From: JAATGA01 sp047605605
GTDB taxonomy: Bacteria > Pseudomonadota > Alphaproteobacteria > Rhodobacterales > Rhodobacteraceae
Assembly: GCA_047605605.1 (NCBI GenBank)
Contig: JASGFG010000017.1
Span: 1-53,298, forward strand
Direction of reading: 5' to 3'
DNA: 53,298 nt
The stretch's first letter is position 1, and each line of letters opens with the position of its first letter. The notes under the pieces were generated by a model that did no database searches, had not been told where the DNA came from, and saw only the letters and a program-made list of their open reading frames with translations. Positions 39,947 to 48,575 of this stretch are shown one piece after another. The translations under genes and the position numbers were made by a program.

Positions 39947-40908
39947 CATACCCGCCGCAGCTGCGCCGTCATTTCGGCCAGGATCGAGACGGCGATTTCC
40001 GCAGGGGTCGCCGCCCCGATCCGCAGGCCCACCGGCCCGTGCAGTCGCGACAGGTCGCCCGCGCCGGCCAACCGCTCCAGACGGATGGCATGGCTGCGAC
40101 TGGAGCCGAGGCAGCCGATGTAGAAGGCAGGCGTCTTTAGCGCGCGGCGCAGCGCCGGATCGTCGATCTTGGCGTCATGCGACAGGGTGACTACCGCGGT
40201 GCGCGCATCGGGGGCAAGGGCGCCGGTCAGCGCCAGGTCGGGAAACCCTTCGACGATCCGTTCGCCGGGAAAGCGCGCGGCGCTGGCAAAGGCACTGCGC
40301 GGATCGACCAGCGTGCAGTCATAGTCGCAGGCCCGCGCCATGGGCAGCAGCACCTGCGCGATCTGCACCGCGCCCACGACGATCAGCCGCAGCGGCGGGT
40401 TCAGGATGGCAAGGAACCGGCCGTCCGCCGCCACGCCGGACCGATCCGCCCGGAAACGGCTGTCCGATTCGTCATCCGCCTCCGGCTCGACCACTGAGAA
40501 ATCGCCGTTCCAGACCAGCGCGACCGGGCTTCGCTCGTCGTGCGCACTGACGAGACGGGACAGAATCGCCGCCGGCAGCACGGGGCCGACCGGCGCGATC
40601 AGCAGCCGGATCGTGCCGCCGCAGGCGAGGCCCGCCGCCATGGCCCGGCCATCCTCGACCCCATAGGTGACGATGCGGGCCTGCCCGTCACGAAGTGCCG
40701 CCGCCGCCTCGGTTGCTGCCGCACCTTCGACGCAGCCGCCTGCGACCGAGCCTGCGATCGCTCCATCCGCCGCAACGGCCATCATGCTGCCCGCCCGCCT
40801 CGGGGCGGACCCCCAAGTGTCCATGACGATGACCAGTGCAACCGCACGCCCCGCGCGATACCAGTCCAGCGCGGTCTTCGGGATGCGGTCGGTGTCTTGC
40901 AGGGCCAT
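39946..40908 (-). CDS. XdhC/CoxF-family protein
   Basis: A 320-residue XdhC-type protein. The N-terminal domain has ALVIVMDTWGSAPRRAGSMMAV and GSVAGGCVEGAAATEA (the conserved GGCVE). The C-terminal Rossmann domain begins LRLIVVGAVQIAQVLLPMARACDYDCTLVDPR and ends YIGCLGSSRSHAIRLERL and IGAATPAEIAVSILAEM. Such proteins deliver or sulfurate molybdenum cofactor for xanthine dehydrogenase-type enzymes. No molybdoenzyme subunits are nearby, so the client is unknown. The usual Gly-rich G-G-G-H-V beginning of the Rossmann loop reads VVGAVQIAQ here. Start 40908 (MALQ) is preferred. The SDR gene lies 39 bases upstream on the same strand. Confidence 0.83.
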   Translation of the reverse strand: MALQDTDRIPKTALDWYRAGRAVALVIVMDTWGSAPRRAGSMMAVAADGAIAGSVAGGCVEGAAATEAAAALRDGQARIVTYGVEDGRAMAAGLACGGTIRLLIAPVGPVLPAAILSRLVSAHDERSPVALVWNGDFSVVEPEADDESDSRFRADRSGVAADGRFLAILNPPLRLIVVGAVQIAQVLLPMARACDYDCTLVDPRSAFASAARFPGERIVEGFPDLALTGALAPDARTAVVTLSHDAKIDDPALRRALKTPAFYIGCLGSSRSHAIRLERLAGAGDLSRLHGPVGLRIGAATPAEIAVSILAEMTAQLRRV

Positions 40909-40947
40909 GCGCGGCAGACTGCCCGCCGCAGGGCAAGGGCGCAAGCC

Positions 40948-41607
40948 TCAGATAAGGTCGACCAGCCGCGCCGCCTCGACCCGCGGGTCGGTCAGGGTGG
41001 ACCGATCCTCGCCGGGGAAGAACCGGGCGCGGGTGGCGGTCGGCATCGGGGCGGGGATCTCGATCAGGATGCGAGGGCCGATACGCTCGCCCTCGGCCTG
41101 CCAGGACCGGGCCAGCGCGATCTGCGCGGCCTTGGTGGCGCCATAGAGGCCAAAGAACCTTTTGCCCGAGCGGTCGTCGTTCAGGAACAGCGCCGTTCCG
41201 CGCGGCGCGGCCAGCAGCAGCGGCTCGACCATCGGAATCAGGCTGGTGGTGGCGGCGACATTGGTGGCGATCGTCTTGGCGGCATCCTTGGCGTCGATCG
41301 ACCCGGCCGGGGCCATCGGCGGCACATGGATCGCGGTATGGACCCACAGGTCCGCCCGGCCCCAGCGATCGTAAACCGACCGGCAGAGGTGGCGCATCGC
41401 ATCCTCGTTCGTCACATCCATCGGCGCCAGGGTGACGCTGCCTGCGCCCGGCAGGCCAAGCGCCTTTACCCGGTCATCCAGTTCTTCCAGCGCGCCGACG
41501 GTGCGGGCGACGGCCACCACATGCCAGCCGCGTGCCGCCAGTTGTTCGGCCATCGCGGCCCCCAGCCCGCGCGAGGCGCCGGTGATCAGGGCAATACGTT
41601 CGGTCAT
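40948..41607 (-). CDS. Short-chain dehydrogenase/reductase
   Basis: A 219-residue SDR with the cofactor motif TGASRGLGAAMAEQL at about 8-22, an N-terminal Rossmann fold, and the catalytic pair in LYGATKAAQIALARSW (Tyr and Lys). The catalytic Ser normally 12-13 residues before Tyr appears replaced: the stretch is ALFLNDDRSGKRFFGLY. The centre WVHTAIHVPPM replaces the usual NNAG motif. It may therefore have altered or reduced dehydrogenase activity. The substrate is unknown. It is in the same orientation as the XdhC-like gene and could be co-transcribed. Confidence 0.8.
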   Translation of the reverse strand: MTERIALITGASRGLGAAMAEQLAARGWHVVAVARTVGALEELDDRVKALGLPGAGSVTLAPMDVTNEDAMRHLCRSVYDRWGRADLWVHTAIHVPPMAPAGSIDAKDAAKTIATNVAATTSLIPMVEPLLLAAPRGTALFLNDDRSGKRFFGLYGATKAAQIALARSWQAEGERIGPRILIEIPAPMPTATRARFFPGEDRSTLTDPRVEAARLVDLI

Positions 41608-41780
41608 GGGCTGGGGCCTTTCGGGCTGGCTTTCGCCGGCGGGGATAGAATAGCGCGCGGAAAAGGGCAACCGGACAGGTTGGCGCGGGGCATGTCGGCC
41701 TGTCAGGGGGAACCGTCATTGCGCCATGGGCGTTCCATCGGTTCGGTCGTATGATGCGATCCGAAAACGGGGGGGGCGCC

Positions 41781-42260
41781 ATGACCATCGCCAAGAACAC
41801 GATCTGCATCTGGTATGAGACCGGGGCCGAGGCTGCGGCAGGGTTCTACGCCGGGGTTTTTCCCGACAGCGCGGTCCGCGCGATCCACCGGGCCCCGGCC
41901 GACTACCCCTCGGGCAAGGCGGGCGATGTGCTGACGGTGGATTTCACCGTCTGCGGCATTCCCTGCATCGGGCTGAACGGCGGCGCGGCATTTCCGCAGA
42001 GCGAGGCATTCTCCTTCCAGATCGCCACCGAGGATCAGGAGGAAACCGACCGCTACTGGAATGCCATCGTCGGCAACGGCGGACAGGAAAGCGCCTGCGG
42101 CTGGTGCAAGGATCGTTGGGGCGTATCCTGGCAGATCACCCCCCGTGTGCTGACCGAAGCCATGGCCGCGGGCGGGGACGAGGCGCGGCGCGCCTTCACC
42201 GCGATGATGGAGATGCGCAAGATCGACGTCGCCGCCATCGAGGCGGCGCGCAGGGGATAG
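41781..42260 (+). CDS. VOC/PhnB-like protein
   Basis: A 159-residue protein of the 3-demethylubiquinone-9 3-methyltransferase-like (PhnB-like) VOC family. It begins IAKNTICIWYETGAEAAAGFYAGVFPDSAV and continues VLTVDFTVCGIPCIGLNGG, FSFQIATEDQEETDRYWNAIV, ESACGWCKDRWGVSWQITPRVLTEAM. Despite the database name, methyltransferase activity is not demonstrated for this fold; many are metal-binding or resistance-type proteins. GGGGGGCGCC precedes the ATG at 41781, and codons upstream at 41751 lack support. It is transcribed alone. Confidence 0.85.
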   Translation: MTIAKNTICIWYETGAEAAAGFYAGVFPDSAVRAIHRAPADYPSGKAGDVLTVDFTVCGIPCIGLNGGAAFPQSEAFSFQIATEDQEETDRYWNAIVGNGGQESACGWCKDRWGVSWQITPRVLTEAMAAGGDEARRAFTAMMEMRKIDVAAIEAARRG

Positions 42261-42490
42261 CGTCTCGGGGGGGCAAGGGTCCGAACGCATTGACCGGAGG
42301 CGACGGCCGCAAGGCGATCAGTGGTGCCTGTATCGACCTGCGCAGGGGGGCCGATCCTGCATCGCAGGTCCGGGCGCGCTGGCGGCGAAAGTCCGGCAGG
42401 CAGCCCCTTCCGCGGCTTTCGCCGCAAGCTTTCGCTTCGGACGCAGCGATAGCGGCAGTCTCCCCGTGCCTGACCGCGGGTCGCCAAATG

Positions 42491-42512
42491 AAAAGGGCGC
42501 CCGAAGGCGCCC
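42491..42512 (-). terminator. Rho-independent terminator after the bactofilin gene
   Basis: Read on the minus strand: GGGCGCC-TTCG-GGCGCCC followed by TTTT. Perfect 7-bp stem with a stable TTCG loop, 26 bases beyond the bactofilin stop codon. Confidence 0.88.
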
Positions 42513-42537
42513 GTTCCCCTGCTGGTCCCGACCGTGA

Positions 42538-43068
42538 TTACAGCCCGTCGCCCGGCTTCATCACCGGCGGCGCCGAAGGGGCGGGCGGGGCGATCTGGGC
42601 GGGGGCCTGCGGGCGGCCGTTGTTCAGCGGATCGTCCTGACGCTGGACCGAACCCTCGAAATGCGCGCCCGATTCGATGGCGATGGTCTTGTGGATGATG
42701 TCGCCCTCGACCCGCGCGGTCGAGGTGAGGCGAACCTTCAGCCCGCGCACCTTGCCGATCACTCGGCCGTTGACCACAATGTCATCCGCCACGATCTCGC
42801 CCCGGATCGTCGCGCTTTCGCCGACGGTCAGCAGATGGGCGCGGATGTCGCCTTCGACGGTGCCTTCGACCTGAATGTCGCCGGTGGTGCGCAGGTTGCC
42901 CACGACCGTCAGGTCCGAAGACAGGATCGAGGCCGCAGCCTTGCCCTTGGGCGCAGGGGCGCCGAAATCGGTCGAGGGTTTGTTCATGCCTGCCTCCGGC
43001 GCTTTCGGCTTGTCGGTTTCGCCCGTCTTGGCCGGACCCGGCTCGTTGATGCGGCTTTTAGAAAACAT
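42538..43068 (-). CDS. Bactofilin
   Basis: A 176-residue bactofilin (DUF583). A disordered N-terminus with Lys/Pro/Glu is followed by the beta-helix core at about 45-140, made of short repeats such as SSDLTVVGNLRTTGDIQVEGTVEGDIRAHLLTVGESATIRGEIVADDIVVNGRVIGKVRG. A Pro-rich tail ends it. Bactofilins polymerise without nucleotide and scaffold cell-wall enzymes. It overlaps the upstream M23 peptidase gene by 11 bases. The peptidase-bactofilin pairing is widespread and implies the peptidase is its client. Confidence 0.93.
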   Translation of the reverse strand: MFSKSRINEPGPAKTGETDKPKAPEAGMNKPSTDFGAPAPKGKAAASILSSDLTVVGNLRTTGDIQVEGTVEGDIRAHLLTVGESATIRGEIVADDIVVNGRVIGKVRGLKVRLTSTARVEGDIIHKTIAIESGAHFEGSVQRQDDPLNNGRPQAPAQIAPPAPSAPPVMKPGDGL

Positions 43069-44398
43069 GGTTGCCAGCCTTTATGAAGGTCATCGGGTTC
43101 ACAGGTTTGCCCCCGATGATAACCTCGTAGTGAAGATGAGTGCCGGTGGACCGGCCCGAGTTGCCCATATCACCGATCCTGTCCCCGCGCGACACCTTTT
43201 GTCCTTCGGAAACGCGGATCTGGGACATGTGCCCGTAACGGGTCTTGATGCCGAAATCGTGCTGGACCACCACGGACCGACCATAGCCGTTCTCCCATCC
43301 CGCGTGGATCACAACCCCGTCACCCGTGGCATAGATCGGTGTGCCATAGCTTCCGGCAAGGTCGGTGCCGGTGTGCATCCGGGTTCCCTTGCCCAGCGGA
43401 TCGCTGCGATAGCCGAAACCGCTGGTCCAGCGGAAGCTGTCCTTGACCGGCATCGCGAAGGGCAGCTTGAAGGCCGCGATGCGATACATGTTCATCTCGT
43501 CCAGCTTTTCCAGAATCGCCCCGGCGCGGCGGTCGTCCGGCGTGACCATCGCGCCGCTGCTGGACAGCGACAGCGCCGTCAGCGGCCCGCCCTGCCCGGA
43601 ATAGCCGCGGCGGATGGTCTTGAGAATGTCGTTCGAGGACAGGCCCGCCTCGCGGAAGATCTTGTCCATCGGCTCCATCGAGACGGTGACCGCCTCTTCC
43701 AGCTTCGAGAAGATCTCGTCGTTGCGGGTTTCGAGGATGCGTTTTTCCTGTGCGATCTGGTCGGCGGCCTCGGCGGCGCGGTCGGCGGCCTTGACGGCCT
43801 GATCGCGTTCGGTCGCGGTGGCGCCCAGTGTGTCGGACATGATCGCCAGAGTCGCGCTGACATCGCGGGCGCGGTCGTCGCCGGTGCGGGTCGTGCCGGT
43901 TTCCTTGGCAAGGGCCAGCTTGACGGTCTGCGCCTCGTCCCGCGCGTCGTCGCGTTCCTGGATGGTGCGGCGCAGCGTGTTCTGGATCACGTCGATGCCG
44001 GTTTCCAGTTCCCGCCGCCGGTCTTCCGAGGCCAGAAGGCGGCCCTGCATCTCGGCCACCTGGGCCAGGGCCAGGTTGAAACGGTCCTGAGCGCGCACGG
44101 CTTCTTCCGCGCGGGTGTCGCGGTCGAGCGACAGGGTGTTCAGCCGGCTTTCAAAGGTGGCCTGCTGGCGCTGGACCTGTTCAAAGGAAGAACCGGCCGA
44201 AATCGAATCCATCAGGATGATCGCCGTCGCCACCACCGTCCACGTCAGCCCCACGCCCCCGCAGACCACGGCGATGGCCTGTGTGGCGGGCCGCAGACGG
44301 ATGAAGCGGGTTTCCTTGTCGGATTTCAGGAACAGCCTCTGCTCGGGCAGCCAGCGTTCCAGGGTGGAGTTGATCCGATAGGCAAGGCGCGTCAGCAC
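43058..44398 (-). CDS. M23-family cell-wall endopeptidase with coiled coil
   Basis: About 446 residues from a GTG start. A short cytoplasmic N-terminus (RLAYRINSTLERWLPEQRLFLKSDKETRFIRL) is followed by one transmembrane helix near 35-60, then a periplasmic coiled coil to about residue 245. The C-terminal LytM domain has all zinc ligands: RMHTGTDLAG (H-x3-D) and THLHYEV (H-x-H). It should cut peptidoglycan peptide crosslinks. The start is uncertain: GTG 44398 gives the family's usual N-terminus but a weak Shine-Dalgarno; ATG 44479 would add 27 residues without obvious conservation. Its 3' end overlaps the bactofilin start. Confidence 0.88.
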   Translation of the reverse strand: MLTRLAYRINSTLERWLPEQRLFLKSDKETRFIRLRPATQAIAVVCGGVGLTWTVVATAIILMDSISAGSSFEQVQRQQATFESRLNTLSLDRDTRAEEAVRAQDRFNLALAQVAEMQGRLLASEDRRRELETGIDVIQNTLRRTIQERDDARDEAQTVKLALAKETGTTRTGDDRARDVSATLAIMSDTLGATATERDQAVKAADRAAEAADQIAQEKRILETRNDEIFSKLEEAVTVSMEPMDKIFREAGLSSNDILKTIRRGYSGQGGPLTALSLSSSGAMVTPDDRRAGAILEKLDEMNMYRIAAFKLPFAMPVKDSFRWTSGFGYRSDPLGKGTRMHTGTDLAGSYGTPIYATGDGVVIHAGWENGYGRSVVVQHDFGIKTRYGHMSQIRVSEGQKVSRGDRIGDMGNSGRSTGTHLHYEVIIGGKPVNPMTFIKAGNHVF

Positions 44399-44606
44399 GT
44401 GGTGGGGTCCGTTCGTTGCTGAAAGGGATACAGGCGAAAGGCACTCGCGGCGGAGGCAGGTCTGATTAAGCCCACGCATTGCACGTCTGCAACAAATTTG
44501 ACCCAAGGGTTCCATCCGACGGGCAGATTCCCGCGAGTCTCGGCAGATTCCCGCCGATTTCCGAATCCTTTCCGGGGATTGTGCGATGGACGGGTCTTGC
44601 GCGCGG

Positions 44607-45290
44607 TCAGATCTCGCCCCGCGCCAACGCCAGGCGAACCTGATCGATTCCCTGCGCGATGTCGCGTTCCAGCGCGGCGATCAGGCCGGCGGTATCGCCC
44701 GCGCGCATCGCGGCCAGCGCCTCTTCATGCCGGTCGGGCAGTTCGGCCGCGCCGAAACGCGCGCAGACCACCCGCAGCGAAGGCCCGAACCGCAGCCAGA
44801 GCGAGCGCGCCATATCCACCAGCACCGGCGCGCCGGACGCTTCGTAAAGCGTGAAGTGAAAGGCGTGGTTGCTTTCCAGATATGCCGGAATGTCGCCCTG
44901 GGCGATGGCCGCGGACACCATCCTGTCCAGCAGCGTCAGCCGGTCGATCATCGCCGGGCCCAGATGACGGGCGGCAAGGCGGACCAGTTCCGGCTCGATC
45001 GTCTGGCGGGCAAAGGCGATCTGGTCGACCGTCGCGGGCGTCAGATGCGGGACGGACACGCGCCGGTTGCCCTGCGGCAGCAGCGCGCCTTCGGCCGTCA
45101 GGCGGCGGATCGCCTCGCGCACCGGCGTCATGCCTGCACCCAGTTCGGCGATCAGCCCCTGGATCGTGACCGGTTGGCCCGGTTCCAGCCGCCCGAACAG
45201 GATCATGTCGCGCAGCTGCGCATAGGTCGTCTCGTGCGTCGGGATCTTGCGTGCCCGCCCGCCCGTCTCGCCATCCGTGCCGCCGTCCAT
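44607..45290 (-). CDS. GntR-family regulator (FCD subfamily)
   Basis: A 227-residue regulator. The winged helix-turn-helix covers about 17-80 (HETTYAQLRDMILFGRLEPGQPVTIQGLIAELGAGMTPVREAIRRLTAEGALLPQGNRRVSVP). The all-helical FCD effector domain has metal-type residues in ESNHAFHFTLYEASG and DRHEEALAAMRAGD. Ligands are typically carboxylic acids; this one is unknown. I prefer ATG 45290 because GGAAAGGCAAAGGA precedes it; ATG 45338 would add a charged, disordered stretch. It lies immediately downstream of the TrgB-like gene's end on the same strand... reading minus, it is the next gene after the trg group. Confidence 0.85.
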   Translation of the reverse strand: MDGGTDGETGGRARKIPTHETTYAQLRDMILFGRLEPGQPVTIQGLIAELGAGMTPVREAIRRLTAEGALLPQGNRRVSVPHLTPATVDQIAFARQTIEPELVRLAARHLGPAMIDRLTLLDRMVSAAIAQGDIPAYLESNHAFHFTLYEASGAPVLVDMARSLWLRFGPSLRVVCARFGAAELPDRHEEALAAMRAGDTAGLIAALERDIAQGIDQVRLALARGEI

Positions 45291-45360
45291 TCCTTTGCCT
45301 TTCCGGGATTTGCGGCCCCTGTTATCCGCCCCGTCCATGCCGGGGGTCAAGCGCGTTGCC

Positions 45361-46485
45361 TCATCCCGCCGCAGCCCGCAGCCGCGGGCGTTCCCGTTGC
45401 AGCCACAGCGCCGTCAGGATCAGCGGCGCATTCGCGATCTCGCCGCTGGCGATCAGATCCATCATCCGGGCAAAGGGGACCAGATGGCCGCGGATATCCT
45501 CGGCCTCGTCCGCGACGCCGAAGACCCCCGCCACCCCGTCCGGCAGATCGGTCAGCGCGACATAGGAATAAAGGAACTCCGTCACCGCGCCCGGCGACGG
45601 ATAGTAGTTCCTCACATGCAAAAGCGCGCCCAGTTGCAGCCCCGCCTCCTCCGCCGCCTCGCGCCGGGCGGCGGCCTCGGGCGTCTCGCCCGCGTCGATG
45701 CGGCCCGCGACAGCCTCGATCTGCCAGGGGTTGCGGTCGCCGCGCGCCAGGGGGCCGGCGCGGAACTGTTCGATCAGCAGCACGCGGTCGCGCACCGGAT
45801 CATAGGGCAGCACCGTCACCGCATCGGCCATGACAAAGGCCGCGCGGTTGATCACCCGCGACATCGTGCCGTCGAAACGGCGGTGGCTGAGGTCATATTC
45901 CTCGGCCGCAAAGAAATGGGCATAGGGCTGATGCAGCGCCACGCGGCGAACATCGTCCGGCCCGGCATCGCGGCGCAGTGTGGCGGGCGCGGTCTCGGAC
46001 ATGGCGCGGACCCGGCTTGCCCCGCGCACCAGCATCTGCGGATAGCGGCGCAGCACCTCGGCCGCGGGACGCGTGCCCTGCGCCGCCACCACATCGGCCA
46101 GTGTCGCATTGGCGATGGCGAACCAGTCGCGCACCCAGTCCGCAAGGTTCCATTCCGGGCCCTGCGCCCAGACATCCGGCGGCGGCAACCAGACCTTTGC
46201 CGGAACCGGGCCGGTCGGCCCTTGCACCGTCAGCGTTTCCAGCCGATAGCCCAGACCGCCTTCATAGAAATCCAGCCGTGCGGCGTCCGCCTCGCTCAGC
46301 CCCCGTGCCAGATGGCCCTCGGCGCGGCCGCCCGCATCGGGGCGGATGAAGGGAAAGGGCTGCCCTTCGGCCCACCAGACCGAATGGCCGGGCAGGCTGG
46401 CAGGTTCTACCGCCGCCGGATGGCCCAGAAGCGTGGTCAGCTGCGGCGGATGGCACAAGGTGCCGTAAAAGAAATAGTCTGCCAT
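45361..46485 (-). CDS. trgB: TrgB-like gamma-glutamylcyclotransferase/Nudix fusion
   Basis: A 374-residue two-domain protein. Residues 1 to about 110 are gamma-glutamylcyclotransferase/AIG2-like (YFFYGTLCHPPQL, and LDFYEGGLGYRLETL with the likely catalytic Glu). Residues about 190-355 are an ADP-ribose-pyrophosphatase-type Nudix domain with a full Nudix box, GRIDAGETPEAAARREAAEEAGL, preceded by LLIEQFRAGPLARGDRNPWQIEAVAG. Rhodobacter TrgB, linked to tellurite resistance, has this make-up as I recall it, and the TrgA-like gene directly upstream supports the name. The joint activity of the two domains is not known. Confidence 0.75.
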   Translation of the reverse strand: MADYFFYGTLCHPPQLTTLLGHPAAVEPASLPGHSVWWAEGQPFPFIRPDAGGRAEGHLARGLSEADAARLDFYEGGLGYRLETLTVQGPTGPVPAKVWLPPPDVWAQGPEWNLADWVRDWFAIANATLADVVAAQGTRPAAEVLRRYPQMLVRGASRVRAMSETAPATLRRDAGPDDVRRVALHQPYAHFFAAEEYDLSHRRFDGTMSRVINRAAFVMADAVTVLPYDPVRDRVLLIEQFRAGPLARGDRNPWQIEAVAGRIDAGETPEAAARREAAEEAGLQLGALLHVRNYYPSPGAVTEFLYSYVALTDLPDGVAGVFGVADEAEDIRGHLVPFARMMDLIASGEIANAPLILTALWLQRERPRLRAAAG

Positions 46486-46510
46486 TGCGCCTTTCCGAAG
46501 CTGCGGCGGA

Positions 46511-46951
46511 TCAGGTCCACCGCCGCGATGCCCATTCGGTGATGATGCCGCCGATCATCCCGCCGATCAGCCCGCCCGCGATCACCGGCACCGTGGCAAG
46601 GTATCTGGCATAGTCCAGCATGATCGCAAAGACGCCAAGCAGCGCATCCATCGGGCCGTGATAGCGCATCTTCATCGACAAGAGCACCATGTCATGGATC
46701 GAAAACACCAGCAGCACCCAGAAGGCGATCGTCACCGCCGTGCGCAACCCGTTTGCGGCCCCTTCGGCATAACCGCGTCCGGCCAGCCGTCCGGCCACGC
46801 GCCACCCCCAGATCACTCCCATCCCCGCCGCCACCGGGCGCAAGAGGCCGGTCAGCGTGCCTTCGGGCAGGCCGGGAATGTAAAGACCGGCGACGACCCA
46901 GGACAGGGCCGCAAAGACGGCGGCGGCGACGAGTTTTGCGGCGGTGGGCAT
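46511..46951 (-). CDS. trgA: TrgA-like membrane protein
   Basis: A 146-residue membrane protein with about four transmembrane helices (LVAAAVFAALSWVVAGLYI, LLRPVAAGMGVIWGWRVAG, AVTIAFWVLLVFSIHDMVLL, TVPVIAGGLIGGMIGGIITEWASRRW). The opening MPTAAKLVAAAVFAAL, the GWRVAGRLAGRG block and the GG-x-x-GG-x-x-TEWASRRW end match Rhodobacter TrgA, a protein contributing to tellurite resistance. Start 46951 is chosen to match this opening; an upstream frame to 47059 has no hydrophobic signal. It is followed 25 bases later by the TrgB-like gene. Confidence 0.78.
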   Translation of the reverse strand: MPTAAKLVAAAVFAALSWVVAGLYIPGLPEGTLTGLLRPVAAGMGVIWGWRVAGRLAGRGYAEGAANGLRTAVTIAFWVLLVFSIHDMVLLSMKMRYHGPMDALLGVFAIMLDYARYLATVPVIAGGLIGGMIGGIITEWASRRWT

Positions 46952-47066
46952 CTGGGTCGGCCTGTCTTTGACGCGGATCGGCAAAGTCTTTCCGCGTGTC
47001 CGCGCCGGGCGCAAGGGGGCGGAGCGGTTGCGGCCCTCGGCACCGGGAATGTGTTGCATCCAGTCG

Positions 47067-48452
47067 TCAGCCCGCCTGCTGATACGCCGCCAGCGCCCGC
47101 GCGCGCCCTGCGGCCAGCGGGATCAGCGGGGCAGGCCGCGGCGCATCGGGCGAAAGCCGCCACCGGCGCGGCACCGCATCGAACCAGTCCCGCGCGCCTT
47201 GGCCCGAAGGGTCCAGCCAGTATCGGCGATACAGCCCCCCGGCGTCGAATTTCGCCGCCTGCGTCTCGGGGTTGAAGATGCGGAAGAACGGCGCGGAATC
47301 CGGGCCGCAGCCGGCGACCCACTGCCATCCCATCGCATTCGAGGCCGGATCCCAGTCGGTCAGGCAGTCCGAGAACCAGGCCGCCCCTACGCGCCAGTCG
47401 GTCAGCAGATGCTTGGTCAGATAGCTGGCCACCACCATGCGCGCGCGGTTGTGCATCCGCCCGGTGACGAACATCTGCCGCATCGCCGCATCCACCAGCG
47501 GTTCGCCCGTCTGGCCGCGCCGCCAGCTTTCGGCATCGGCATTGTCGGGGCGCCAGGGAAAGTCCTGCCAGGTCTCCCGCCAGTTCCGGCGGGCCAGATC
47601 GGGAAAGTGGTAAAGCAGATGCCAGGCGAATTCGCGCCAGACCAGTTCGCGCAGAAAGGCCTCGGCCCCGCGCGCGCCCGCCTCCATCGCCGCCCGGCCG
47701 GCGTGCCAGATCCGGCGGGGGCCGATCTCGCCCCAGGTCAGAGGTTCGGACAGGCCCGACGTGGCTTCCTCGGCCAGAAGGTCGCGCCTGTCGGCATAGT
47801 CCTGAACCGGCCCGGCCAGGAAATCGGCCAGCCTGTCCAGCGCCGCCGGCTCACCCGGGGATTGCCAGCGGCCGACGATTCCCGCGCCGCGATCCATCGC
47901 CGCGGCCAGATGCCAGTCCGCCAGCCGGTCCGATGCGGGCCAATGCGCCGGTGCAGGCAAGGGCGGCGCGGTGCGGGGCGGCGGAACCGGCAGGGCGCGC
48001 ACGGCCTTCCAGAAGGGGGTGAAGACGCGATAGGGGCCGCCGCTGCCGGTGGTCACTGTCCAGGGTTCGTGCAGCAGATGGCCGGGATGGCTTTCCGCCA
48101 GCAGCCCCGCCGCCCGCAGCGACGCCTTTACCCCCGTGTCGCGCGCCCGCGATACGGGATCGTAAAGGCGCGTCCATCTTGCCCCCCGCGCGCCGGTTTC
48201 CCTGGCCAGGTCGCGCAGCACCTGTTCCGCGTGGCCACGGCGCAGGATCAGGCGGCTGCCCGCGGCCTCCAGCCGCGCGGCAAAGGCGGCCAGCGCCAGA
48301 TCCAGCCGGAATTTCGGCGCCGCACCAAGCACCTCGGCTTCCGGGTCCAGCACGAAAACCGGGATCGCGGGGCCATCGACCGCCGCCAGCATCGGCAGGT
48401 CGTCCAGCCGCAGGTCGCGGCGGAACCACAGGATCACGGGGGCCTCAGGCAT
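47067..48452 (-). CDS. phrB: Deoxyribodipyrimidine photolyase
   Basis: About 461 residues, a class I CPD photolyase. It has the N-terminal antenna domain (ILWFRRDLRLDDLPML), FLRELVWREFAWHLLYHFPDL, and the FAD-binding C-terminal domain (EPLVDAAMRQMFVTGRMHNRARMVVASYLTKHLLTDWRVGAAWFSDCLTDWDPASNAMGWQWVAGCGPDSAPFFRIFNP) with the Trp residues of the electron-transfer chain. It repairs cyclobutane pyrimidine dimers with blue light. Start 48452 (MPEAP) has AAAAGAGAG upstream; ATG 48470 would add six residues and has no clear site. It leads the same-strand group phrB-trgA-trgB. Confidence 0.93.
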   Translation of the reverse strand: MPEAPVILWFRRDLRLDDLPMLAAVDGPAIPVFVLDPEAEVLGAAPKFRLDLALAAFAARLEAAGSRLILRRGHAEQVLRDLARETGARGARWTRLYDPVSRARDTGVKASLRAAGLLAESHPGHLLHEPWTVTTGSGGPYRVFTPFWKAVRALPVPPPRTAPPLPAPAHWPASDRLADWHLAAAMDRGAGIVGRWQSPGEPAALDRLADFLAGPVQDYADRRDLLAEEATSGLSEPLTWGEIGPRRIWHAGRAAMEAGARGAEAFLRELVWREFAWHLLYHFPDLARRNWRETWQDFPWRPDNADAESWRRGQTGEPLVDAAMRQMFVTGRMHNRARMVVASYLTKHLLTDWRVGAAWFSDCLTDWDPASNAMGWQWVAGCGPDSAPFFRIFNPETQAAKFDAGGLYRRYWLDPSGQGARDWFDAVPRRWRLSPDAPRPAPLIPLAAGRARALAAYQQAG

Positions 48453-48575
48453 CTGGCTCTCTTTTGCCATGGATAGCTAGGACAGTCTGCCCGCGACGGA
48501 AAGAGGCGCAATCCTGCTTGCCGTGGGGGCGCCCCGCGCCCATCCTTCCATCGATTCCGAAAGCGGAGACGGACG

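Noticed and set aside
42261..42490. Possible small RNA or gene between the VOC protein and the bactofilin terminator
   Set aside because: No conserved RNA motif, no promoter of quality and only low-complexity translations.
44521..44552. Direct repeat GGCAGATTCCCGC (two copies, 19 bases apart) upstream of the M23 peptidase
   Set aside because: Only two short copies without dyad symmetry; could be an operator but there is nothing to support it further.
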